Assembly (NCBI GenBank): GCA_002383105.1
Contig: DFXC01000149.1
Location: 679-17,569, forward strand
Origin: Hyphomicrobiaceae bacterium UBA4118
GTDB taxonomy: Bacteria > Pseudomonadota > Alphaproteobacteria > Rhizobiales > Methyloligellaceae
DNA: 16,891 nt
Direction: 5' to 3'
The notes under the pieces are model-generated. The model worked only from the letters and a program-made list of their open reading frames with translations, was not told the origin of the DNA and searched no databases. Of the stretch, positions 6,905-13,985 are shown one piece after another (the first letter of the stretch is position 1; each line of letters starts with the position of its first letter). A program made the translations under genes and the position numbers.

Positions 6905-7068
6905 CACTGACGCTCTTTGACGCACCGCTCAAGACAGATTGTTGGGGGAGCACGCGAAAAGCGCTTTACAAGGGGTGCAGGATTTCATACGGGACCACGC
7001 GGGCTCGTAGGCGGTTTCGCTCAAGGGCAGCACTGACATCGGCAGTCTCGTGTGGGAGTAGACATGGG
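6905..7068 (+). ncRNA. Structured 5' leader of the decarboxylase gene, candidate speF-type RNA
   Basis: About 190 nt separate the upstream gene from the decarboxylase start. A 9-bp stem (6995-7003 with 7047-7055, two G-U pairs) ends just before the GGGAG ribosome site at 7054-7058, overlapping its first bases. It encloses two small hairpins: GCG-GUUU-CGC (7011-7020) and ACUG/CAGU (7032-7035 with 7043-7046). Upstream, GGTGC (6974-6978) can pair with GCACC (6922-6926), or its last four bases with GCAC (6950-6953); the two are mutually exclusive. The speF motif of Rfam is known upstream of ornithine decarboxylase genes in alphaproteobacteria, which fits this position. I could not check the sequence consensus, so the assignment rests on position and visible structure. 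Confidence 0.5.
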
Positions 7069-8259
7069 ATGGACGTTTTCACTACTGCCGCGGAGTTTCT
7101 CCGTGATCGCCGTCCGGAGCGGCCGGTCTTAGCCTTGAGGCCCCACGCCGCGCTCCGAGCGGCGAACTGGTTTCTCGCCAACTTCCCCGGCCGCGTGCTC
7201 TACGCCGCCAAGGCTAACGACGCGCCTTTGATCGTCGAGGCTCTGGTCGAGGCCGGCATCCGTTCCTTCGACGTGGCCTCCCTGGTCGAGATCGAGCGCT
7301 TGGCGCCGGTCCCCGGGGCTGAGCTCTACTTCATGAATCCCATAAAGTCGCGGGGGGCGATCGTGCGCGCCTATCGCGATTTTGGCGTCAGGAGCTTCGC
7401 CTTCGACAGCGACGACGAGCTCGACAAGATCGTCGCCGAGACGGGCGGGGCGGAAGACCTCAATCTCTTCCTCCGCGTTGCCTGTCCCAACACCCACAGC
7501 CTGATCCCGCTCGAGGGCAAGTTCGGGGTGTCGAGCGAGGAGGCTCCGGCGCTGCTTCTCCGGGCGCGCCAGCTCGCGTGCCGGCTCGGCATCACCTTCC
7601 ATGTGGGCTCGCAGGCTGTCGTCCCCGCCGCCTTCGGCGAGGCGCTGCGGCAGGTCGGCCAATTGATCGTTGCGTCCGGCGTCCTGGTCGACGCCATCGA
7701 CATCGGCGGCGGCTTCCCGAGCCGCTATCCTCATTCCGACCCGCCGGAGCTTGCGAGCTTCATGGATGAGGTGGTGCGGGCGGCCGACGAGCTTGCCGTC
7801 AGGCATTCCTGCGAGCTCCTGTGCGAGCCCGGGCGTGCGCTCGTGGCGGAAGCCGAGTCGGTCATCGTGCGCGTCGATGCGCGCCGCGGCAACGCCCTTT
7901 ACGTCAATGACGGAGCTTTCGGCACGCTGTTCGATGCCGCCTATTCGAACTTCCGCTTCCCGGCGCGGCTGGTGGCAACCTCCCGCCGCAAGGCGAAGCC
8001 GGTCGCCGAGTTCTCCCTTTATGGGCCGACCTGCGACAGCTCCGACTACCTGCCCGGTCCCTTCCTCCTGCCGGCGTGCGTGCGCGAGGGCGACTATATC
8101 GAGATCGGCCAGATCGGCGCCTACGGCCGGGTGTTGGCGAATCGTTTCAATGGGTACGGCGAGTATGATGAGGTGATCCTCACCGACGAGCCCATGCTCT
8201 CGATGTATGCCGGCCAAGTGGAGCAGCCGCTCGTCGCGCTGAAGGCGGCGCGGGCCTAA
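7069..8259 (+). CDS. Type III PLP-dependent ornithine/lysine decarboxylase
   Basis: This 396-residue cytoplasmic enzyme decarboxylates ornithine (and perhaps lysine) to putrescine or cadaverine, the entry to polyamine synthesis. It has the alanine-racemase-like barrel followed by a beta domain. PLP binds Lys48 (YAAKAND); HVGSQ (178-182), GGGFP (213-217) and EPGR (253-256) contact the cofactor. The C-terminal domain gives GPTCDSSDYL, with Cys322-Asp323 at the dimer-interface active site, and GAYG...FNGY (350-363). The ATG at 7069 follows GGGAG at 7054-7058 with 10-nt spacing; an upstream in-frame extension to 6901 runs through the leader RNA and is not credible. Ornithine against lysine preference cannot be read safely from these motifs. 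Expression is probably controlled by the leader. Confidence 0.92.
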   Translation: MDVFTTAAEFLRDRRPERPVLALRPHAALRAANWFLANFPGRVLYAAKANDAPLIVEALVEAGIRSFDVASLVEIERLAPVPGAELYFMNPIKSRGAIVRAYRDFGVRSFAFDSDDELDKIVAETGGAEDLNLFLRVACPNTHSLIPLEGKFGVSSEEAPALLLRARQLACRLGITFHVGSQAVVPAAFGEALRQVGQLIVASGVLVDAIDIGGGFPSRYPHSDPPELASFMDEVVRAADELAVRHSCELLCEPGRALVAEAESVIVRVDARRGNALYVNDGAFGTLFDAAYSNFRFPARLVATSRRKAKPVAEFSLYGPTCDSSDYLPGPFLLPACVREGDYIEIGQIGAYGRVLANRFNGYGEYDEVILTDEPMLSMYAGQVEQPLVALKAARA

Positions 8260-8287
8260 AGCCCCGGCGCGAGGTCACGCGCATCGA

Positions 8288-8305
8288 CGCCAGGCGCGGC
8301 TGGCG
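8288..8305. terminator. Short hairpin between the decarboxylase and tRNA-Val genes
   Basis: CGCCAG (8288-8293) and CTGGCG (8300-8305) pair around a 6-nt loop; two more pairs outside an A-A mismatch extend it. It lies between convergent genes and could end either transcript, but there is no T-run on either side. Confidence 0.35.
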
Positions 8306-8333
8306 ACGGCCTCAAATATCCGGATGGCTGGAG

Positions 8334-8409
8334 TGGTGGGCGGTACTGGACTCGAACCAGCGACCCCTGCGATGTGAACACAGTGCTCTACCAGCTGAGC
8401 TAACCGCCC
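8334..8409 (-). tRNA. tRNA-Val (anticodon CAC)
   Basis: The reverse strand folds into a full 76-nt cloverleaf including an encoded CCA. The acceptor stem GGGCGGT/ACCGCCC has 7 pairs; the D stem is GCTC/GAGC. The anticodon stem CTGTG/CGCAG holds loop TTCACAT, giving CAC, which reads GUG valine codons. The T arm GCTGG-TTCGAGT-CCAGT follows a 5-nt variable loop. All invariant positions that I can check (T8, TTC in the T loop, GG in the D loop) are present. Identity as Val follows from the anticodon. Palindromic repeats begin only 16 nt upstream of the mature 5' end. Confidence 0.96.
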
Positions 8410-8425
8410 GCCTCGCCTGCTGCTT

Positions 8426-8473
8426 GAGCATCGTCCTTTCGGGAGGTGGATTCCCACTTTCCGGATGATGCCC
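8426..8473. repeat. Palindromic dispersed repeat, unit 1 (degenerate)
   Basis: It starts GAGCATCGTCCTTTCGGG and ends TTCCCACTTTCCGGATGATGC, matching the next unit with several changes. The outer arms GAGCATC and GATGATGC-like ends remain partly complementary. It belongs to the GAGCAT/CCGGAAAA palindrome class familiar from Hyphomicrobiales intergenic regions. Confidence 0.7.
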
Positions 8474-8478
8474 TGTTT

Positions 8479-8527
8479 GAGCATCATCTTTCCGGAAAAC
8501 CGGTTCCCACTTTTCCGGATGATGCTC
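8479..8527. repeat. Palindromic dispersed repeat, unit 2 (well preserved)
   Basis: The outer arms GAGCATCAT (8479-8487) and ATGATGCTC (8519-8527) pair over 9 bp. The inner arms CCGGAAAA (8492-8499) and TTTTCCGG (8511-8518) pair over 8 bp around the loop CCGGTTCCCAC, with a CTTT bulge on the left side. It follows unit 1 after a 5-nt spacer, in the same orientation. Confidence 0.8.
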
Positions 8528-8622
8528 TACAGCCGGATTTAGCGATTGGCCCCGCGATAAGTCAAGAAATCGCCGGAGCACGGGGTGCACGCTCGTTAAG
8601 CGGCGCCGGCTCAGGGACAGAT

Positions 8623-8650
8623 GGACGGCACGGATCCCTAGGTGCCGTCC
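8623..8650. terminator. Strong hairpin after the small secreted protein gene
   Basis: GGACGGCAC (8623-8631) and GTGCCGTCC (8642-8650) form a perfect 9-bp stem with a 10-nt loop, starting 16 nt after the stop of the minus-strand gene. In the minus direction it is followed by ATCTGTCC with no true T-run, so it may be a transcript-stabilising or weak terminating element. Confidence 0.48.
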
Positions 8651-8666
8651 GGCCTTCGCATACGGC

Positions 8667-8948
8667 CTATTTGGTCTTGGCGACCATGCCGTTGACGGTG
8701 GCGAGCGTCGCGCTGGCGTCCTTGAAATTCCCCTCGGTGCACTGGGCGTCGGCCTGGTCGAGAAGCTCGTTGACCTTCTCGGCGTCGGCGTCGCTCAGGG
8801 CATTGGCGTCGATCTTGTTTTGGACGGCTTCCTCGGCGGCTGTGAGCTGTTCCGTGCACTGGTTATCGACGGCGTCTTCGTCAACGGCGTAAGCAGTCCC
8901 TCCCATGAGGCACGCCATGGCGGCGCCGATCACGACACGTCTAAGCAT
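8667..8948 (-). CDS. Small secreted protein (93 aa) with two QCTE motifs
   Basis: The product has a clear signal peptide: charged MLRR, a hydrophobic stretch, and cleavage predicted after Ala21 (GTAYA-VDED). The mature part of about 72 residues is acidic and looks helical, with exactly two Cys, each in the same context QCTE (Cys31 and Cys70), which could form a periplasmic disulfide clamping a helical hairpin. GGGAGA lies 7 nt before the ATG, a good ribosome site. I do not recognise a named family. It is monocistronic between tRNA-Val and gph, with a strong hairpin after its stop. Function is unknown; export is well supported. Confidence 0.78.
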   Translation of the reverse strand: MLRRVVIGAAMACLMGGTAYAVDEDAVDNQCTEQLTAAEEAVQNKIDANALSDADAEKVNELLDQADAQCTEGNFKDASATLATVNGMVAKTK

Positions 8949-9015
8949 CCCCGTCTCTCCCTGAGTAAGTTTGTGGTCGTCTCCCCTAAGGGCCGTGAAA
9001 GTGTGCTTTGACTAT

Positions 9016-9033
9016 GGCTCTTCGTTGAGAGCC
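9016..9033. terminator. Hairpin downstream of gph
   Basis: GGCTCT (9016-9021) and AGAGCC (9028-9033) pair over 6 bp with loop TCGTTG, 43 nt beyond the gph stop and upstream of the small secreted protein gene. No T-run follows, so a regulatory role at the downstream gene's promoter is as likely as termination. Confidence 0.3.
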
Positions 9034-9076
9034 GTCGGGTCGAAATAAGACCGATCTGCGGCGGGATTGAGGCGTA

Positions 9077-9766
9077 TCAGGAACGGCAGTGGCGCACGCC
9101 AACAGCTTTCAACAGCGACGTGGCGCTTCCTTGAAGCGCGTCGAAATGGTCGATCATGGCATCGGGGTCGAGGCCGTCGAGTGGGCTTGCCGCATAGCCG
9201 AAGCTCACGAGGATGACCGGCACGCTCGCGGCTTTGGCGGTCCTGACATCGACCGCGCTGTCGCCGACCATGACGGCGCGGGAGGGCTCGCCGCCGGCAA
9301 GGGCGACGACGCCGGTCAGGTGGCCCGGGTCGGGCTTGGCAACGGCGAAGGTATCGCGCCCGGCGATCGCGCTGAAATAGCCTTCAAGCTCAAGCGCTTG
9401 GAGGAGCCTCCGGGAGAGGTATTCCCGCTTATTGGTGCACACCGCGAGCCTTGCCCCTCCCGACGCGAGCGCCTCAAGCGCCGCCACGGCGCCGGGGAAG
9501 GGCCGGCTTTCTCTCGCGATGTTCGTCTCGTAATGGATGAGGAACTCGGCCAGCATCCCGTCGACATCGTCAGTGACGCCCGCCCGGCGCAAGGCCTCCT
9601 CGATCATCACGCGGGCGCCAAGCCCCACGGAGGCGCGGACGGCCTCGGCGGAGACCGCAGCATGGCCGTGGCGGGTCAGCACATCGTTCAAGGCATTGGT
9701 GAGGTCCGGCGCGGTGTCGACGAGGGTACCGTCGAGGTCGAATACGATGGTGGCATCCTTAAGCAT
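9077..9766 (-). CDS. gph: Phosphoglycolate phosphatase, HAD family
   Basis: This 229-residue cytoplasmic HAD hydrolase is expected to dephosphorylate 2-phosphoglycolate, made by oxygenation or DNA repair, to glycolate. Motif I is FDLDGTLVDT, with nucleophile Asp10 and acid/base Asp12; motif II is VCTNKR; motif III Lys lies in AKPDPGHL; motif IV is MVGDSAVDV. The helical cap between motifs I and II has the normal size. I chose the ATG at 9766; a GTG 5 codons earlier has an AAGG about 6 nt upstream and is a real alternative. The gene is divergent from rpiA, an arrangement I recall from other Hyphomicrobiales. HAD specificity is hard to prove from sequence, so another sugar phosphate remains possible. 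Confidence 0.85.
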   Translation of the reverse strand: MLKDATIVFDLDGTLVDTAPDLTNALNDVLTRHGHAAVSAEAVRASVGLGARVMIEEALRRAGVTDDVDGMLAEFLIHYETNIARESRPFPGAVAALEALASGGARLAVCTNKREYLSRRLLQALELEGYFSAIAGRDTFAVAKPDPGHLTGVVALAGGEPSRAVMVGDSAVDVRTAKAASVPVILVSFGYAASPLDGLDPDAMIDHFDALQGSATSLLKAVGVRHCRS

Positions 9767-9845
9767 CCCCGTCTCTGTCACACGGCACCTTGCAGCCTGG
9801 CAAGCGGCGGCGTAGAGAGCGGCGCATGCAGCTCAGCGACCCTGC

Positions 9846-9875
9846 TTGCTTAAGGAATTCATCGAGCTGAAATAT
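9846..9875 (+). promoter_or_regulatory. Possible rpiA promoter
   Basis: TTGCTT (9846-9851) and AAATAT (9870-9875) are spaced by 18 nt and lie 42 nt before the rpiA start, in the divergent gph-rpiA region. The -10 box matches the sigma-70 consensus poorly, so this is only a candidate. Confidence 0.3.
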
Positions 9876-9917
9876 GTCATGATGGGCGGCCTTCAGGGCT
9901 GATCGCGGGGGAAGCGC

Positions 9918-10625
9918 TTGCTCACGACCAACGACCTCAAGGAGAGTGCTGCGCGGGCCGCACTCGATCTCGTCGAGGACGGCATGCGGCTTGGCCTTGG
10001 CACCGGGTCGACGGCAGCCCGCTTCGTCGATGCTCTGGCGGGACGGGTGGCGTCGGGCTTGCACGTGATCTGCGTTCCGACCTCTGAGGCGACGCGCGCG
10101 CAGGCCGAACGGCTCGGCATTCCCCTCACCACGCTCGATGAGACCCCGCAACTCAATCTCACCGTGGACGGCGCCGACGAGATCGACGATCAGCTCCGCC
10201 TGATCAAAGGCGGCGGCGGGGCGCTGTTGCGCGAGAAGATCGTGGCGACGGCCTCAGACCGGATGGTGGTTATTGCCGATGAGAGCAAGCTCGTGACGAC
10301 GCTGGGGACGTTCCCGCTGCCCGTGGAGGTGGTGCGTTTCGGACTACTGGCGACCATGCGCCTGATCGAGGCCATTACCGCCGAGGCGGGTTGCGTGGGA
10401 GAGATCAAGCTCAGGCCTGGGGCAGGGGACGCGCCCTTCGTCACCGATCAGGGCAATCTCATCATCGACTGCGCCTTCGGCGCCATCCCCGAGCCCGAGG
10501 TGCTGGCTTTCGCGCTTAAGCGGGTGCCGGGCGTGGTCGAGCACGGCCTGTTCCTTGGCCTCGCCGATTTGGCTATCGTGGCGGGGAGTGGCGGAGTGAG
10601 ATCGTTGCGTCGCGTGGGAGCCTGA
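9918..10625 (+). CDS. rpiA: Ribose-5-phosphate isomerase A
   Basis: This 235-residue cytoplasmic enzyme interconverts ribose 5-phosphate and ribulose 5-phosphate in the non-oxidative pentose phosphate pathway. Signature motifs are [15 protein letters not shown] (26-40, phosphate binding), DGADEID (84-90) and [11 protein letters not shown] (97-107) with the catalytic Glu106, followed by DESK (121-124). The start is a TTG at 9918, supported by GGGGGAAG just upstream and by alignment with the usual RpiA N-terminus; no ATG lies nearby and the first in-frame Met would cut into the fold. Length is slightly above the E. coli enzyme, mostly at the C-terminus ([12 protein letters not shown]). The gor gene follows after 6 nt, so the two are probably co-transcribed. 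Confidence 0.96.
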   Translation: MLTTNDLKESAARAALDLVEDGMRLGLGTGSTAARFVDALAGRVASGLHVICVPTSEATRAQAERLGIPLTTLDETPQLNLTVDGADEIDDQLRLIKGGGGALLREKIVATASDRMVVIADESKLVTTLGTFPLPVEVVRFGLLATMRLIEAITAEAGCVGEIKLRPGAGDAPFVTDQGNLIIDCAFGAIPEPEVLAFALKRVPGVVEHGLFLGLADLAIVAGSGGVRSLRRVGA

Positions 10626-10631
10626 CGGCCC

Positions 10632-12029
10632 GTGGCATACGACTACGACCTGTTCGTGATCGGCGCGGGCTCCGGCGGGGTCCGCGCGGCGCGGCTTGCC
10701 GCCGAGCTTGGCGCGCGCGTGGGCATCGCCGAGGAGTATCGCATCGGCGGCACCTGCGTGATCCGCGGCTGTGTGCCGAAGAAGCTCTTGGTCTATGGCA
10801 GCCGTTACCGCACCGAGTTTGCCGACGCACGCGGCTTCGGCTGGACCTGCGAGAACGAGAGCTTCGCCTGGCTGACGCTGATCGGCAACGTCCATCGCGA
10901 GGTCGACCGACTGAACGGCGTCTATACCCGCACCTTGGAGAAAGCGGGCGTCGACCGGTTCCTCACCCGCGCTTCCCTCGAAGACCCCCACACCGTGAAG
11001 CTCGTCGACCGTGACGGCGCCATTACCGCCAAGACCATCCTCGTCGCCACCGGGTCACATCCGGTCACCCCTGAGCTGCCCGGCAAGGAGCATCTCATCA
11101 GCTCAAACCAATGCTTCGAGCTCGAGCAGCTTCCGGCAAGCATCGTGATCATCGGGGCGGGCTATATCGGCATGGAGTTCGCCTCGATCTTCAGAGGCTT
11201 CGGGGTCGCCGTGACGGTGCTGTATCGCGGCGACCAGGTGTTGCGCGAGTTCGACATGGACCTCCGCGACGGCCTGGCTGAGGCCATGCGCAATCGCGGC
11301 ATCGATCTTCGCATGGATACCGATGTCGCCTCCGTCGAGAAGGAGGGACAAGGCTATCGCGTTCACCTCAAGCGGGGCGGGGCCATCGCCGCCGATCTGG
11401 TGATGGCGGCAACGGGGCGGGCACCGAGCACGTCGGCTTTCGGGCTGCAACAGGCCGGCGTCGACCTCGGCTGGAACGGCCACATCGTGGTCGACGAATT
11501 CTGCAAGTCCTCGGTCGACAGCATCTATGCCGTGGGCGACGTGACCGACAGCAAGAACTTGACCCCCGTTGCCATCCACGAGGCGACCGCCTTCGCCGAG
11601 ACCCTGTTCAACGGCAAGCCCACGCCGGTCGATTACACCTCCATCCCCACGGCCGTGTTCTCCCAGCCCGAGCTCGGCACCGTGGGGCTATCGGAGGAGA
11701 AGGCGCGCGAGATGCATGGGGATGGGGCCATCGACATCTACAAGACGAGCTTCCGGCCGCTCCGCTCGATGATCAGCGGCCGCGACGAGAGAATGCTGAT
11801 GAAGCTTGTAGTCGACATGAAGACCGACAAGGTGCTCGGCGTGCATGTGCTTGGCTCGGACGCCGCCGAGATCGTGCAAATGGCGGCGGTCGCCATGCGG
11901 CTCGGCGTGACCAAGGACCAGCTCGACAAGACCATGGCGCTCCATCCGAGCGCCGCCGAGGAGCTGGTGACGCTGCGCCACAAATGGGAGATGCCGGCGC
12001 CGGTGGCGGGGTCAGATGCGGCGGCTTGA
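10632..12029 (+). CDS. gor: Glutathione-disulfide reductase
   Basis: This 465-residue FAD enzyme reduces oxidised glutathione with NADPH and keeps the cytoplasm reduced. The FAD-binding motif is VIGAGSGGVRAAR (9-21); the redox-active disulfide is Cys42-x4-Cys47 in GGTCVIRGCVPKK; the second nucleotide motif is IIGAGYIGMEFA, followed by LYRGDQVLR, whose two Arg match the NADPH 2'-phosphate contacts of glutathione reductases. The dimerisation domain ends with HPSAAEE, with catalytic His438 and Glu443. GTG is the start; GGGAG lies 11 nt upstream inside the rpiA end. The gene overlaps the following SDR by 14 nt, so rpiA-gor-SDR looks like one operon. Confidence 0.96.
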   Translation: MAYDYDLFVIGAGSGGVRAARLAAELGARVGIAEEYRIGGTCVIRGCVPKKLLVYGSRYRTEFADARGFGWTCENESFAWLTLIGNVHREVDRLNGVYTRTLEKAGVDRFLTRASLEDPHTVKLVDRDGAITAKTILVATGSHPVTPELPGKEHLISSNQCFELEQLPASIVIIGAGYIGMEFASIFRGFGVAVTVLYRGDQVLREFDMDLRDGLAEAMRNRGIDLRMDTDVASVEKEGQGYRVHLKRGGAIAADLVMAATGRAPSTSAFGLQQAGVDLGWNGHIVVDEFCKSSVDSIYAVGDVTDSKNLTPVAIHEATAFAETLFNGKPTPVDYTSIPTAVFSQPELGTVGLSEEKAREMHGDGAIDIYKTSFRPLRSMISGRDERMLMKLVVDMKTDKVLGVHVLGSDAAEIVQMAAVAMRLGVTKDQLDKTMALHPSAAEELVTLRHKWEMPAPVAGSDAAA

Positions 12030-12771
12030 GGACAAGGTCGCGCTCGTCACGGGAGGCGGCGCGGGCATCGGCCGCGCCATCGCCGAGACCTTCGCCCGCG
12101 AGGGTGCTTTCGTGGTGGTGGCCGACCGCGACGGCGAGGCAGTTAAGGAGGTGGCAAACGCCATCGTCAAGAGCAACGGCGCCGCGTCAGCCCATAACGT
12201 CGATGTCACCGACACGGGCGCGGTGAAAGCGCTGATGGCTGCGATCGGCGAGGCTCATGGCCATCTCGACGTGCTGGTCAACAATGCGGGTGTGGGCGAG
12301 CGCTCAGACTTCCGCCATCTCAACGACGACGCCTGGGACCGGGTGTGGAAGACGAATCTCGACGGCACGGTGCGCTGCGCGCGCGAGGCCTTCGGCCTGC
12401 TGAAGGCCTCGGGCAAGGCGTCGGTGATCAATCTGTCCTCGATCATGGCGACCAAGCACACACGCCAGATGGCGGTCTATTCCGCCACCAAGGGCGCGGT
12501 GTCGGCGCTGTCGCGGAGCCTTGCCGTCGAGTACGCGCCTTACGGCATCCGCGTGAATACGCTGCTTCCGGGCTACGTCGAGACGGCGCTGATCGGCCGC
12601 TATATCTCTAATCCGATGATCGCCAAGGCTCTGCTCACGCAGACGCCGCTCAGGCGCTTCGGCACGCCGCAAGACATCGCCAATGCGGCGCTGTTCCTTG
12701 CCTCTGACGAGGCGGCCTATATCACTGGCGCCAGCCTCAATGTGGATGGCGGCATGGGCGTGACGCTGTAG
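12016..12771 (+). CDS. Short-chain dehydrogenase/reductase (FabG-like)
   Basis: This 251-residue classical SDR has a Rossmann fold with TGGGAGIGRA (12-21), an acidic Asp37 at the end of strand 2 (VVVADRD) that favours NAD(H), NNAG (89-92), Asn114, Ser141/142, and the catalytic YSATK (Tyr155, Lys159). The C-terminal ITGASLNVDGGMGVTL is typical of the family. It starts inside the last codons of gor with a 14-nt overlap, pointing to translational coupling. The substrate is unknown; the operon context suggests no specific one. Its 3' end overlaps the convergent carboxylate-amine ligase gene by 35 nt. Confidence 0.93.
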   Translation: MRRLEDKVALVTGGGAGIGRAIAETFAREGAFVVVADRDGEAVKEVANAIVKSNGAASAHNVDVTDTGAVKALMAAIGEAHGHLDVLVNNAGVGERSDFRHLNDDAWDRVWKTNLDGTVRCAREAFGLLKASGKASVINLSSIMATKHTRQMAVYSATKGAVSALSRSLAVEYAPYGIRVNTLLPGYVETALIGRYISNPMIAKALLTQTPLRRFGTPQDIANAALFLASDEAAYITGASLNVDGGMGVTL

Positions 12772-13939
12772 CGCCTTGTGCCGGAGCGGCGCGCGGTGCC
12801 CCTGACGGCAGCATCATGGTTTCCTCGATGATGCCGTCGACCACGGCGACGAGCGCCGCCTGCTCGCTGCCGCCAAGCCCCTTCACCGCCTCGAAGCGGG
12901 CGAGCTGACGGTCTGCGCTGGTGCCGCGCTGGACGATAGTGCGCGCATGCGCCACCTCGGCGACGCAGCCGAAATAAGCGGCATCCTCGGCAACGAGATC
13001 GAACAGCTCCTCGAGCAGGACGGGGAAGGGCACCACCGCGCCCTTGCCGAAATCGACCAGGCCCTGCTCGACGCCGTAGCGCTGGGCGCGCCAGCGGTTC
13101 TCGCGCAAGAGGAAGGGCGGGTAGTAACGCCAGCGCTGGTTCTGCCGGCGCAAGCGATAGAGGAGCCGCAAGATACAGCGATAGAGCGAGGCGATGGCGA
13201 TGCCGTCCTCGAGCAGCGGGCAGACATCGGTGATGCGCATTTCGAGGGTGGGAAAGCGCGCCGAGGGCCGCAAGTCCCACCAGATCTTGGTCGCGTCCTC
13301 GATGAGGCCCGCACTGACCAGGAGCTCGATGGCGCGCTCGTACTCGCTATAGCTTGAGAATTGGTGCGGCACGCCGGTGCGGGGAAGCTCGTCGAACACC
13401 GACAGCCGGTAGGACTTGAGGCCCGTCTGTGCGCCCTGCCAGAACGGCGATGAGGTCGAGAGCGCGAGCAGATGCGGCAGGAAATAGGCGGCCTGGCCGA
13501 GCAGGTCGATCCGCAAATCGTCCTCCTCGATGCCGACATGCACATGCATGCCGCAGATCACGAGTCGCCGCGCCACGTGCTGGAGATCGCGGGCGAGCAC
13601 GTTGTAGCGCTCCTTGTCGGTATGCTGCTGGTCCGACCATTGGGCGAAGGGGTGGGTCGAGGCGGCGATGGGGGCGAGCCCGAACTCATCGGCGATGCGG
13701 CCGACGGTGCTGCGCAGATGCACGAGCTGGTCGCGCGCCTCCTGCATCGAGCTGCACACTCGGGTGCCGACCTCGATCTGCGAGCGCAGGAACTCGGGGC
13801 TGACCTGGCCGCGCAGCGCCTCCTCGCATTTGGCAAGGAGCGCGGGCGGAGGCTCCTGCGCCAGATCGCGGGTGTCCTTGTTGACGAGGAGATATTCCTC
13901 CTCGATGCCGATGGTGAAACTTGGTTCCTTGATGGCCAT
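12737..13939 (-). CDS. GCS2-family carboxylate-amine ligase (YbdK-like)
   Basis: This 400-residue cytoplasmic ATP-grasp-like enzyme belongs to the glutamate-cysteine ligase type 2 family. YbdK of E. coli has weak gamma-glutamyl-cysteine ligase activity; the real substrate is usually unknown. Visible signatures are FTIGIEEEYLLV (8-19) with acidic metal ligands, LRSQIEVGT (51-59), CGMHVHVG (129-136), and WWDLRPSARFPTLEMRI (C-terminal half). The start at 13939 follows GGGAGA with 8-nt spacing. The last 20 or so residues (APRAAPAQGATASRPCRHPH) look non-family and run into the SDR gene from the opposite strand. The upstream VIT-type transporter gene ends 46 nt before it on the same strand, so they may be co-transcribed. 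Confidence 0.92.
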   Translation of the reverse strand: MAIKEPSFTIGIEEEYLLVNKDTRDLAQEPPPALLAKCEEALRGQVSPEFLRSQIEVGTRVCSSMQEARDQLVHLRSTVGRIADEFGLAPIAASTHPFAQWSDQQHTDKERYNVLARDLQHVARRLVICGMHVHVGIEEDDLRIDLLGQAAYFLPHLLALSTSSPFWQGAQTGLKSYRLSVFDELPRTGVPHQFSSYSEYERAIELLVSAGLIEDATKIWWDLRPSARFPTLEMRITDVCPLLEDGIAIASLYRCILRLLYRLRRQNQRWRYYPPFLLRENRWRAQRYGVEQGLVDFGKGAVVPFPVLLEELFDLVAEDAAYFGCVAEVAHARTIVQRGTSADRQLARFEAVKGLGGSEQAALVAVVDGIIEETMMLPSGAPRAAPAQGATASRPCRHPH

Positions 13940-13985
13940 GGCGCCTATCTCCCACGATTGAGATCGCCAGTGGTAGCGGAATGGG

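Noticed and set aside
7001..7017. Short stretch resembling the GTAGGCGGTTT segment of 16S rRNA
   Set aside because: Only about 11 nt match and there is no flanking rRNA sequence; it lies inside the structured leader and is best seen as coincidence.
7129..8217. A 362-codon minus-strand frame opposite the decarboxylase
   Set aside because: Antisense to a confidently identified enzyme; composition is rich in Arg, Gly, Ala and His without any motif.
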